NCBI RefSeq assembly: GCF_024714495.1
Contig: NZ_JAMZMJ010000001.1
Location: 806,001-870,000 of the forward strand
Length of the DNA: 64,000 nt
Source: Marinoscillum pacificum
GTDB lineage: Bacteria; Bacteroidota; Bacteroidia; Cytophagales; Cyclobacteriaceae
Direction: 5' to 3'
How positions within the stretch are numbered: position 1 is the stretch's first letter; each line of letters begins with the position of its first letter. A model generated the notes under the pieces. It saw only the letters and a program-made list of their open reading frames with translations. It ran no database searches and was not told where the DNA came from. Of the stretch, positions 25,971-32,937 are shown piece after piece. Both the position numbers and the translations under genes were made by a program.

Positions 25971-27761
25971 ATGCGAAAAATTAACTTTGCTATGGCTTTA
26001 GTTGCCGGAGCAATCTTTTTTTCCGGCTGTTCGCTTAGTAAAATGATTAAGCTTGCGGCTGACCAAGATTTGCAGGTAACACCTAACCCTTTAGAGGTAC
26101 ACGGTGGTGCTGTACCATTCGATGTATCTGCTGTCCTTCCTCCAAAAATGCTTCCAACTGGTAAAGTGTATACAATCAACACTATCTATCAATATGGAGA
26201 CCAAGAGGTAGCTGTAGGTTCAATTGAATTTAAAGCTGAAGATTTCCCTAACAGTAGTTCTTCTACTTCTAGAAAAAGCGAAAGCTTCACATTCCCATAT
26301 CAGGCAGGCATGAATCCTGGTACCCTTTATGTAGAAGGTGTTGCTAGCGATCCAAAATCTGGTAAGTCTAAAACTTCTCCAAGATTGGCAGTAGCTCAAG
26401 GTCTAGTTATGACTAGCACATTTGCGAAGCCTGTAACTTTCAGCACATACGCTGATCACGGCTACAACGACAAGGAAGAGCTTATTCCAACAAACGTAAA
26501 CTTCTTCTTCGAGCAAGGTGCTGCTAGATTGAATCCTTCAGTAAACACTGACGGAACTTCAAACAGAGCTAAAAGTAACGACTTAGCTGCATTCATCGCA
26601 GAGAAAAACGTTACCAGAACTGTTACTATCACTGGTACTCACTCTCCAGAGGGTACTGAAAGAGTAAACAGCGACTTGGCAGAAGATAGAGCAAAAGCTA
26701 TCGAAGACTTCTACAGAAAGCAAATGAAAAGATATGACTACAAAGGTATGTCTGACTCTATTAAATTCATTTTGAAGCCAATCGTAGAAGATTGGAGTGG
26801 TCTTAAAGCTGCTCTTTCGTCTTATGATGGAATTTCTGCTTCTGATAAATCTTCTGTTACAAACATTGTAAACGGAACAGGTTCATTCGAAGAAAAAGAA
26901 GAGAGCTTGCAAAAACTTGCTTTCTATGACAAACTTTTGAAAGAAGTTTATCCAGGTTTGAGAACTGCTAAAACAGAGATCTTAACTGTAAAAGCTAAAA
27001 AATCAAACGCACAAATCGCAGTACTTTCTAAGCAAGTAGTAAATGGTGAAGCTGAGGCTGACACTCTTTCATTCGAAGAGTTCATGTTCTCTGCAACACT
27101 TACTCCTTCTCTAGATGAGAAAGCAGCTATCTACAAAGCAGCTTCTAAGTCTGGCAACTGGCAAGCACACAACAACCTTGCTGCTGTTTACCTAGATCAA
27201 GCAGCTAAAGCTGAAGGATCTGCTAAAACTAAATTGGTACAGGATGCTGTAACTCAATTGGAAATTGCTGCTAACAAGCAAAAGTCTGCTATCGTTTCTG
27301 CCAACATGGCTGCTGCATACATCATGCAAGCAGATTATGCTAAAGGTTTGGACGCTATCGGAACTGCTTCAAGCGCTTCTCCTTCAAACAAAACTGCTAG
27401 TAACCTATCAGGTATGAAAGGTTCTATCCAGGTAATGAACGGTCAGTACGATGCTGCTAACGCTTCTTTCGCTAACTCTGCGAAAAGTGATGTAGTAACT
27501 TTCGATACTGGTTTGTCTCAATTGTTGTCAGGTGACTATGCTACTGCTAAAAACACATTAGGTGATGTAGCAAACAGCGAAACTGTAGGAGCTGAAGCCA
27601 ACTACCTAATCGCTATTGCATCTGCAAGACAAAACAATGCATCTGACGTAATCAGCAGCTTGAAAGCAGCTATTAAGAAAGATCCAGCATTGAAAGACAA
27701 AGCGATCAACGATCTTGAGTTTGTAAATTACACTGATGCAGTTGCTGAAGCTGTTAAGTAA
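25971..27761 (+). CDS. Lipoprotein with OmpA-like domain and TPR repeats
   Basis: About 596 residues from the ATG at 25971 (an ATG at 25962 is also possible). MRKINFAMALVAGAIFFSGCS is a lipoprotein signal with Cys at residue 20. The N-terminal beta region is followed by an OmpA-like section (NVNFFFEQGAARLNPSVN ... ITGTHSPEGTERVNSDLAEDRA), then a long Ala-rich helical part with TPR-like repeats (NNLAAVYLDQAAKAEGSAK, SANMAAAYIMQADYAKGLD). Codon use from about 26450 is very uniform (GCT, AAA, CTT/TTG), suggesting strong expression. It is probably an abundant outer-membrane lipoprotein that contacts peptidoglycan. A strong terminator follows. Confidence 0.82.
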   Translation: MRKINFAMALVAGAIFFSGCSLSKMIKLAADQDLQVTPNPLEVHGGAVPFDVSAVLPPKMLPTGKVYTINTIYQYGDQEVAVGSIEFKAEDFPNSSSSTSRKSESFTFPYQAGMNPGTLYVEGVASDPKSGKSKTSPRLAVAQGLVMTSTFAKPVTFSTYADHGYNDKEELIPTNVNFFFEQGAARLNPSVNTDGTSNRAKSNDLAAFIAEKNVTRTVTITGTHSPEGTERVNSDLAEDRAKAIEDFYRKQMKRYDYKGMSDSIKFILKPIVEDWSGLKAALSSYDGISASDKSSVTNIVNGTGSFEEKEESLQKLAFYDKLLKEVYPGLRTAKTEILTVKAKKSNAQIAVLSKQVVNGEAEADTLSFEEFMFSATLTPSLDEKAAIYKAASKSGNWQAHNNLAAVYLDQAAKAEGSAKTKLVQDAVTQLEIAANKQKSAIVSANMAAAYIMQADYAKGLDAIGTASSASPSNKTASNLSGMKGSIQVMNGQYDAANASFANSAKSDVVTFDTGLSQLLSGDYATAKNTLGDVANSETVGAEANYLIAIASARQNNASDVISSLKAAIKKDPALKDKAINDLEFVNYTDAVAEAVK

Positions 27762-27785
27762 TTAACAAAACGAAATAAATTACAA

Positions 27786-27816
27786 GAAAGCTCTCCATTT
27801 TGGAGAGCTTTTTTTA
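27786..27816 (+). terminator. Intrinsic terminator after the OmpA/TPR lipoprotein gene
   Basis: AAGCTCTCC (27788-27796) pairs perfectly with GGAGAGCTT (27802-27810) around ATTTT and is followed by a T-run. Confidence 0.9.
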
Positions 27817-27870
27817 TGATTATCAGCCTAATGAATTAATTTAGCAGGGCTTTAAAACAAAGACTAGAAC

Positions 27871-28848
27871 ATGCGCGAAATACAGTTTAGACAAGCACTT
27901 GGTGAAGCGATGACCGAAGAGATGAGACGCGACGACAAGGTGTTTTTAATGGGTGAAGAAGTAGCTGAATACAATGGAGCTTACAAAGTAAGCCAGGGAA
28001 TGCTAGATGAATTCGGCGCCAAAAGAGTTATCGATACCCCTATCGCAGAATTAGGTTTCGCAGGAATGGGCGTTGGAGCAGCTATGAACGGCCTTAGACC
28101 GATCGTAGAATTCATGACTTTCAACTTCTCTCTTGTAGCAATTGATCAGGTAATTAACAGTGCCGCAAAAATAAAATCAATGTCTGGTGGTCAGTTTGAC
28201 TGTCCTATCGTATTCAGAGGACCTACTGGTAACGCTGGACAATTATCATCACAACACTCTCAAAACTTTGAGAACTGGTATGCCAATACTCCAGGTTTGA
28301 AAGTAGTTGTACCTTCTAATCCATACGATGCAAAAGGACTTCTAAAGTCTTCTATTCGTGATAACGACCCTGTTATTTTCATGGAATCAGAATTGATGTA
28401 TGGTGATAAAGGTGAAGTTCCTGAAGAAGAATACTTGATCCCAATCGGACAGGCTGTAACTGTAAAACAAGGCTCTGATGTAACACTCGTATCATTTGGT
28501 AAAATGATGAAAGTGGTTGACGAAGCTGCTGCAGAACTTGCAAAAGAAGGAATCAACGCTGAGGTTATTGACCTTAGAACTGTTAGACCAATCGACTATG
28601 CTTCTGTAATTGAATCTGTAAAGAAAACGAACAGATTAGTGATTGTTGAAGAAGCATGGCCACTAGCCTCTATCTCTGCTGAATTGAGTCACCATATCCA
28701 AAAGAATGCTTTTGATTATCTTGATGCACCAGTTCATAGAGTAAATAGTAAAGATCTTCCTTTGCCATACGCTCCTACTTTGATTGAAGAAATTCTTCCA
28801 AACGTGAAGAGAACAATCGAAGCTGTGAAGGCGGTTATGTATAGATAA
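27871..28848 (+). CDS. pdhB: Pyruvate dehydrogenase E1 component, beta subunit
   Basis: 325 residues, the usual length. The N-terminus REIQFRQALGEAMTEEM and the sequence VFLMGEEVAEYNGAYKVSQGMLDEFG (Glu that activates the ThDP cofactor) are diagnostic. TPIAELGFAGMGVGAAMNGLRPIVEFMTF and the C-terminal transketolase domain (VIDLRTVRPID, RLVIVEEAWP) follow. It decarboxylates pyruvate together with the E1 alpha subunit. The alpha subunit and E2 are not adjacent, so the complex genes are dispersed, which is common in Bacteroidota. It stands alone with a terminator on each side. Confidence 0.95.
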   Translation: MREIQFRQALGEAMTEEMRRDDKVFLMGEEVAEYNGAYKVSQGMLDEFGAKRVIDTPIAELGFAGMGVGAAMNGLRPIVEFMTFNFSLVAIDQVINSAAKIKSMSGGQFDCPIVFRGPTGNAGQLSSQHSQNFENWYANTPGLKVVVPSNPYDAKGLLKSSIRDNDPVIFMESELMYGDKGEVPEEEYLIPIGQAVTVKQGSDVTLVSFGKMMKVVDEAAAELAKEGINAEVIDLRTVRPIDYASVIESVKKTNRLVIVEEAWPLASISAELSHHIQKNAFDYLDAPVHRVNSKDLPLPYAPTLIEEILPNVKRTIEAVKAVMYR

Positions 28849-28871
28849 GAAATACTAAACGTATTAATTGA

Positions 28872-28904
28872 TAAAAAGAGGTGCCTTTTAGCACCTCTTT
28901 TTTA
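28872..28904 (+). terminator. Intrinsic terminator after pdhB
   Basis: AAAGAGGTGC (28875-28884) pairs perfectly with GCACCTCTTT (28891-28900) around CTTTTA, with more T after it. Confidence 0.9.
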
Positions 28905-28914
28905 TTTTAATGGA

Positions 28915-29457
28915 ATGAACTCAATCTTCGGAAGCCCAGAACTACTAGAGACACTCAAAGAGCATATGCAGCTAGAGCAATATGCAAAGGGAGATATCAT
29001 AGAAAATGCTGGAGATGTATCAAAACGACTATTCTTTATCAAAAAAGGAATTATCAGAGTATTTTATCGAACAGCAGGTAGAGAGATTTGCTGCCACTTC
29101 GCTAAGGAAAATGAAATTTTGACTGGTATCGACAGCTTCTTTACTGGAAAACCTACTATATACACATCTCAAGCACTTGAGACTACAGAGTGCTATTCAT
29201 TAACTAAAAACAACCTGGATTGGGTCTTCGACCATGTAGAAGGAATGGATAGATATGGCAGAATCTTTATGATTGAAGCTTATTCAGAATTAGTAGAGCG
29301 TTACAACTCTATAGTCTCTATGTCTGCAGAAGAGCGATATGAAGACTTTATGAATAAACATTCGGACTTGCTTAATCGAGTACCCCTTGGCTATATTTCT
29401 TCCTATTTAGGTATGAAACAAGAGACACTAAGTAGAATTAGAAGCAAACAAAATTAG
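28915..29457 (+). CDS. Crp/Fnr family transcriptional regulator
   Basis: 180 residues. A cyclic-nucleotide-binding-like beta-roll (YAKGDIIENAGDVSKRLFFIKKGIIRVFY) is followed by the dimer helix and a short C-terminal HTH (GYISSYLGMKQETLSRIR) of the type common in Bacteroidota Crp/Fnr proteins. There is no N-terminal cluster of Cys as in FNR, so an Fe-S sensor is unlikely; two adjacent Cys (ICCHF) lie in the beta-roll. The next gene, an NAD(P)H oxidoreductase, has an exact TTGAT-N4-ATCAA box, which is the likely target of this regulator. Confidence 0.9.
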   Translation: MNSIFGSPELLETLKEHMQLEQYAKGDIIENAGDVSKRLFFIKKGIIRVFYRTAGREICCHFAKENEILTGIDSFFTGKPTIYTSQALETTECYSLTKNNLDWVFDHVEGMDRYGRIFMIEAYSELVERYNSIVSMSAEERYEDFMNKHSDLLNRVPLGYISSYLGMKQETLSRIRSKQN

Positions 29458-29470
29458 CCTTGATTGTCGT

Positions 29471-29488
29471 TTTTGATCTAGATCAAAA
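29471..29488. promoter_or_regulatory. FNR/CRP-type operator (TTTTGATCTAGATCAAAA)
   Basis: An 18-bp perfect palindrome whose core TTGATCTAGATCAA (29473-29486) matches the FNR/DNR consensus TTGAT-N4-ATCAA exactly. It lies between a Crp/Fnr-family gene (ends 29457) and the oxidoreductase ATG at 29540. A possible -7 box TACCTTCA (29509-29516) would put the site centre near -40, the usual place for activation. The consensus is known; its use here is inference. Confidence 0.65.
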
Positions 29489-29539
29489 GAAACGAAATAC
29501 CACACTCCTACCTTCACATGTATAACCATATTATACATT

Positions 29540-30112
29540 ATGAAGAAAATACTTGTCATCTGTGGACATCCAGATCAAGAAAGCCTCAATGCCTACATGG
29601 CGTCCAATTATGCAGAACAGGCAGCTAAAAATCATGAAGTAAAGACCATTCATCTTCGATCACTTGAGTTTAATTATAACCTGGAGCATGGCTACAATAA
29701 AAGAACTGAGCTGGAGCCGGACCTTATTCAAGCACAAAAAGACATTCAATGGGCTGATCATCTTGTGTGGTTCTTCCCAACCTGGTGGGGAAGCTATCCT
29801 GCAGTGATGAAAGCCTTTATTGATCGTGTATTTCTTCCTGGATTTGCTTTTAAATACCGGGAAAACTCCGTTTGGTGGGACAAGTTCTTAAACAAGAAAA
29901 CTGCTAGAATTGTATCTACCATGCACACTCCCTATTGGTATTACCGACTTGTATATCGCAATCCATCCATTAATGCCTTAAAAAAGTTAACCATGGAGTT
30001 TTGTGGTGTATCGTCTGTGAAAACAACCATACTTGCCGCTACACATAATCAAAAGGCGCCAGTAGAACAATGGATAGATAGGATCAAAAAAATAGGTCAT
30101 GCAGCTGCATGA
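29540..30112 (+). CDS. NAD(P)H-dependent oxidoreductase, flavodoxin-like fold (NQO1/KefF-like)
   Basis: 190 residues. The N-terminal KKILVICGHPDQESLNAY is the FMN/FAD phosphate loop of the quinone-reductase family. HLRSLEFNYNLEHGY, DHLVWFFPTWWGSYPAVMKAFIDRVFLPGFAF and the later GVSSVKTTIL complete the flavodoxin-like fold. The enzyme should reduce quinones or similar acceptors by two electrons. It lies just after a Crp/Fnr regulator and its FNR-type box. The last codons (GHAAA, stop) lie inside a palindrome that also acts as the ffh terminator on the other strand. Confidence 0.9.
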   Translation: MKKILVICGHPDQESLNAYMASNYAEQAAKNHEVKTIHLRSLEFNYNLEHGYNKRTELEPDLIQAQKDIQWADHLVWFFPTWWGSYPAVMKAFIDRVFLPGFAFKYRENSVWWDKFLNKKTARIVSTMHTPYWYYRLVYRNPSINALKKLTMEFCGVSSVKTTILAATHNQKAPVEQWIDRIKKIGHAAA

Positions 30113-30117
30113 CCTAT
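30086..30117 (-). terminator. ffh terminator embedded in the end of the oxidoreductase gene
   Basis: A 26-bp perfect palindrome (30092-30117) with arms ATAGGTCATGCAG and CTGCATGACCTAT. Read on the minus strand it is followed by a run of T (the A-run at 30086-30092), giving a normal intrinsic terminator for ffh. The TGA stop of the plus-strand gene (30110-30112) lies inside the right arm, so both functions share the same bases. Confidence 0.75.
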
Positions 30118-30144
30118 CGTATATTAAAAATGCACGATCTTGGT

Positions 30145-31464
30145 TTATCGCATCAAGTTAGAAAGCGCTTTAGCGCCACCCATTTTATTCATGGTTTTCA
30201 TCATCTTTCTCATTTGCTCAAATTGCTTAAGCAACTGATTCACCTGATTGACACTAGTACCACTACCTTTTGCTATTCTTTGTCTTCGAGATCCATTGAT
30301 GATATCTGGGTTTTCTCTTTCCTTAGGTGTCATCGATTTAATGATCGCTTCAATAGGCTTTAGAGAATCATCATCAATGTCTATATCCTTGATAGCCTTA
30401 CCAACCCCAGGAATCATCCCCATCAAGTCCTTCAGGTTACCCATTTTCTTAATTTGCTCCATCTGAGACAAGAAATCATCAAACCCAAATTGGTTCTTTT
30501 TAATCTTCTTATTGATTCTTCGAGCTTCTTCCTGGTCGAATGTCTGCTGTGCTTTCTCAACTAAGGAAACCACGTCACCCATACCAAGAATTCTATTGGC
30601 CATCCTGTCTGGGTGGAAAAGATCGATCGCATCCATCTTCTCACCAGTACTGATGTACTTAATAGGCTTAGTTACTTCTTTTCTAATAGATAAAGCAGCA
30701 CCACCACGTGTATCACCATCCAATTTGGTTAGAACAACTCCATCAAAATCTAGACGCTCATTGAAGGCCGCTGCAGTATTTACAGCATCCTGACCTGTCA
30801 TGGAATCCACCACAAACAACGTCTCAGAAGGGTCGATTGCTTTCTTGATTGCAGCAATCTCTTCCATCATCTTTTCATCAACAGCAAGACGTCCGGCTGT
30901 ATCTATAATCAATGATTTTTTGCCTTGATCCTTAGCATATTTAACTGCGTTTTTTGCAATCTTCACAGGATCTTTCTCATCCGGCTCAGTATATACTTCT
31001 ACGCCTATCTGCTCACCCAACACTTTCAACTGATCAATCGCAGCAGGTCTGTAAACATCACAGGCAGCAAGCAAAACTGTTCTTCCTTGCTTCTTCAACT
31101 GATTGGCAAGCTTACCACTGAAGGTAGTTTTACCAGAACCTTGAAGACCTGATATTAATATCGTATTTGGATTTCCTGTCAAATCGATTGGCACATTGGT
31201 CTCACCCATCAATAGAGTAAGCTCCTCAGCCACGATCTTAGTTAATAATTGACCCGGTGAAACCGCAATAAGTACATCTCTACCAAGCGCTTTTTGCTTA
31301 ATAGAATCTGTAACCTCTTTTGCTACCTTATAGTTAACATCGGCATCAATAAGAGCTCTGCGGATCTCCTTTACAGTGGAGGCCACATTTATTTCGGTAA
31401 TACTTCCCTGCCCTTTTAGGGTCTTAAACGCGCGATCTAATTTTACACTAAGATTATCAAACAT
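30145..31464 (-). CDS. ffh: Signal recognition particle protein (Ffh)
   Basis: 439 residues. The N domain begins MFDNLSVKLDRAFKTLKGQGSI. The G domain has G1 GLQGSGKTTFSGKLA, then AACDVYRPAAIDQL, DTAGRLAVDEKMM and G4 TKLDGDTRGGAALS. The C-terminal M domain has its Met-rich helices (QMEQIKKMGNLKDLMGMIPG, QFEQMRKMMKTMNKMGG) for signal-peptide and 4.5S RNA binding. It targets nascent membrane proteins to the translocon with FtsY. The terminator lies inside the convergent oxidoreductase gene. No neighbours share its function. Confidence 0.97.
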   Translation of the reverse strand: MFDNLSVKLDRAFKTLKGQGSITEINVASTVKEIRRALIDADVNYKVAKEVTDSIKQKALGRDVLIAVSPGQLLTKIVAEELTLLMGETNVPIDLTGNPNTILISGLQGSGKTTFSGKLANQLKKQGRTVLLAACDVYRPAAIDQLKVLGEQIGVEVYTEPDEKDPVKIAKNAVKYAKDQGKKSLIIDTAGRLAVDEKMMEEIAAIKKAIDPSETLFVVDSMTGQDAVNTAAAFNERLDFDGVVLTKLDGDTRGGAALSIRKEVTKPIKYISTGEKMDAIDLFHPDRMANRILGMGDVVSLVEKAQQTFDQEEARRINKKIKKNQFGFDDFLSQMEQIKKMGNLKDLMGMIPGVGKAIKDIDIDDDSLKPIEAIIKSMTPKERENPDIINGSRRQRIAKGSGTSVNQVNQLLKQFEQMRKMMKTMNKMGGAKALSNLMR

Positions 31465-31641
31465 GAACTCTGATTTTTAACAGCTGCAAAACTAATAAAC
31501 ATTGTATTACTGTAACCTATTTAAACGAATTCAGTATTATACATTATGCAGTACCTTGCAATACATAATAACCACCTAATGTGGAATATGTTTTGAATAG
31601 GAACTGATAACTAGTAACAATGGACATCAAACTAAATCAAA

Positions 31642-32109
31642 ATGAAAAAGGCACTATTAGTACTAATTGTTGGAGTAATGGCATTTACATCCAATGCCCA
31701 GAACAAAGTCAAAGAAAGGGATATCACAGATAAAACCTGGAAACTGGTCATCAATGTCGATGAAGAGTTAGAAGAAGCAAAAAAAGAGGCAGAAGAAGAA
31801 GATTCATTCTTAGGTGAAGTAATTGTCAATTCCGTATCTGGTCTCGTTTCTGGGTTATTAGACGAGTTGGAAATTTATATGGAATTCAGAGCCAATGGAG
31901 AAGTTAAGGTAACTGTCGAGGCATTTGGCGAGCGTGAAATTGAATATTCAGAGTGGTCAATTGACAATAGAGGTCGCTTGAGAATCTCTGATACGGACAG
32001 ATTTCAAACAGATGATGAAGATTACTGGATGCTAGAAGATGGTGTTTTAGTGTCTTTTGAAGACGATGGAGAGTTGAATGAAAACGTATATTTAGTGAAG
32101 ATCGAATAA
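31642..32109 (+). CDS. Secreted lipocalin-like hypothetical protein
   Basis: 155 residues. A signal peptide is at 1-20 (KKALLVLIVGVMAFTSNAQ). The mature part starts DITDKTWKLVINVDEE, has an acidic helix (EEAKKEAEEEDSF) and then beta strands (IYMEFRANGEVKVTVEAFG, EYSEWSIDNRGRLRIS, YWMLEDGVLVSFEDDG), a pattern like small lipocalin-like proteins of Bacteroidota. The ligand is unknown. The pI is clearly acidic. It stands alone; the 177-bp upstream gap holds an imperfect AT-rich inverted repeat (31534-31569). Confidence 0.7.
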   Translation: MKKALLVLIVGVMAFTSNAQNKVKERDITDKTWKLVINVDEELEEAKKEAEEEDSFLGEVIVNSVSGLVSGLLDELEIYMEFRANGEVKVTVEAFGEREIEYSEWSIDNRGRLRISDTDRFQTDDEDYWMLEDGVLVSFEDDGELNENVYLVKIE

Positions 32110-32141
32110 TAAATACCCTATTCTGGGTATATAAAAATCAA

Positions 32142-32218
32142 CAAATCCTGATTTTATTTGTAAAATCAATGAATTTTTAAGTGAAATAATTATAATTTTA
32201 CAACGAAATCAGGATTTG
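32142..32218. promoter_or_regulatory. 13-bp inverted repeat that could hide the start site of the 51-aa gene
   Basis: CAAATCCTGATTT (32142-32154) is the exact complement of AAATCAGGATTTG (32206-32218), with about 50 bp between. The right arm contains AGGA (32211-32214), six bases before the ATG at 32221. In an RNA the arms could pair and cover this purine stretch. The pairing is seen directly; a regulatory role is inference, and Bacteroidota rely little on Shine-Dalgarno sequences. Confidence 0.4.
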
Positions 32219-32220
32219 AT

Positions 32221-32376
32221 ATGATTAACAAAAAAGTAGTCAAATTGCTTTCTTCCCTCGCCGCTTACTTCATCTTGATGTTTGGCCTTGGATGTGATCA
32301 AAATATTTTCAACGGATTGTTCGATCTTCAGAACAATTTGATTTCTACGATCTCTTTCGTACTACCTATTCTATAA
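32221..32376 (+). CDS. Small putative lipoprotein (51 aa)
   Basis: A short frame: ATG at 32221, TAA at 32374-32376. The protein is MINKKVVKLLSSLAAYFILM, then FGLGCDQNIFNGLFDLQ and a short hydrophobic end. A basic N-terminus, hydrophobic stretch and FGLGC lipobox-like site (Cys25) suggest a lipoprotein with a 27-residue mature peptide. A good AGGA is spaced 6 nt from the ATG. No family is recognised. Its last 11 bp overlap the end of the convergent MazG-like gene. It is either a real microprotein or the first part of a gene that has decayed. Confidence 0.5.
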   Translation: MINKKVVKLLSSLAAYFILMFGLGCDQNIFNGLFDLQNNLISTISFVLPIL

Positions 32377-32848
32377 TAGATTTTAGGTTGGCAGGAGAAT
32401 AATTAATAGACTTCAACGTCTTATTATCTCCTTTTCTGTAAACCAGAAACTTACCATCCTCTTCCTTATAATAAGCTTCTGTATCCTTATTGTTTTGGTA
32501 ATGATCAACAGTAGCTTGAGCTTCCTCTTCTGTCTCACATGCTTTACTCATGTTGGAACGTTGAACTTCGTTGAACAACTCAACAAACTTATTACCAAGC
32601 CCAAACTCTAATACCGCACCAGACAATACATATTGTATATCACAAAGGGCATCAGCAACCTCAACAAGGTCATTATCTTTAATAGCTTGCTCCAACTCTT
32701 TCAACTCCTCTGCTATCAACGAAACCCTTAAATCACATCTATCCATAGATGGAATTTTAGGCTCGGAAACAACTGGGTGCTTAAATGTTTTATGAAATTC
32801 GGCTACCTGATTTAAAGAATCTATTTTATCCATTTTTTGATTTTTCAT
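32366..32848 (-). CDS. MazG-like nucleoside triphosphate pyrophosphohydrolase
   Basis: 160 residues (an internal ATG at 32833 gives 155, starting MDKIDSLNQV and overlapping the stop of the upstream small gene). The all-helical NTP-PPase motif is visible: LIAEELKELEQAIKDNDLVEVADALCDIQYVL, with the EExxE and the ExxDA Mg-binding residues. The C-terminal 60 residues are unlike MazG (YYKEEDGKFLVYRKGDNKTL). It probably hydrolyses a nucleotide triphosphate or similar. It is the last gene of the OPT/NSS/MetS unit, which hints at clean-up or an unrelated co-transcribed role. Confidence 0.85.
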   Translation of the reverse strand: MKNQKMDKIDSLNQVAEFHKTFKHPVVSEPKIPSMDRCDLRVSLIAEELKELEQAIKDNDLVEVADALCDIQYVLSGAVLEFGLGNKFVELFNEVQRSNMSKACETEEEAQATVDHYQNNKDTEAYYKEEDGKFLVYRKGDNKTLKSINYSPANLKSIIE

Positions 32849-32936
32849 TTCTCATGGCCAACACTAGAAAGTAAACAAAGCCTCCAAGTATTATAGAGAC
32901 TGTACAAATCATACTTATAATTGAACTAATACTCAT
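32826..32936 (-). CDS. metS: MetS-like small subunit of an NSS transporter (36 aa)
   Basis: A 36-codon frame starting one base after the NSS transporter stop. The peptide is MSISSIISMICTVSIILGG followed by FVYFLVLAMRNEKSKNG: one membrane helix with a Gly-Gly in the middle and a short charged tail. This matches the layout of MetS-type small subunits that accompany NSS (MetP) transporters, including the position right after the transporter gene. It overlaps the start of the next gene. The symbol rests on context and pattern, not on a search. Confidence 0.75.
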   Translation of the reverse strand: MSISSIISMICTVSIILGGFVYFLVLAMRNEKSKNG

Positions 32937-32937
32937 A

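Noticed and set aside
31534-31569. Imperfect AT-rich inverted repeat before the lipocalin-like gene, sharing TATTATACATTATG with 29529-29542
   Set aside because: Two mismatches in 11 bp and very high AT content; the shared 14-mer is in AT-rich leader DNA and could be chance.
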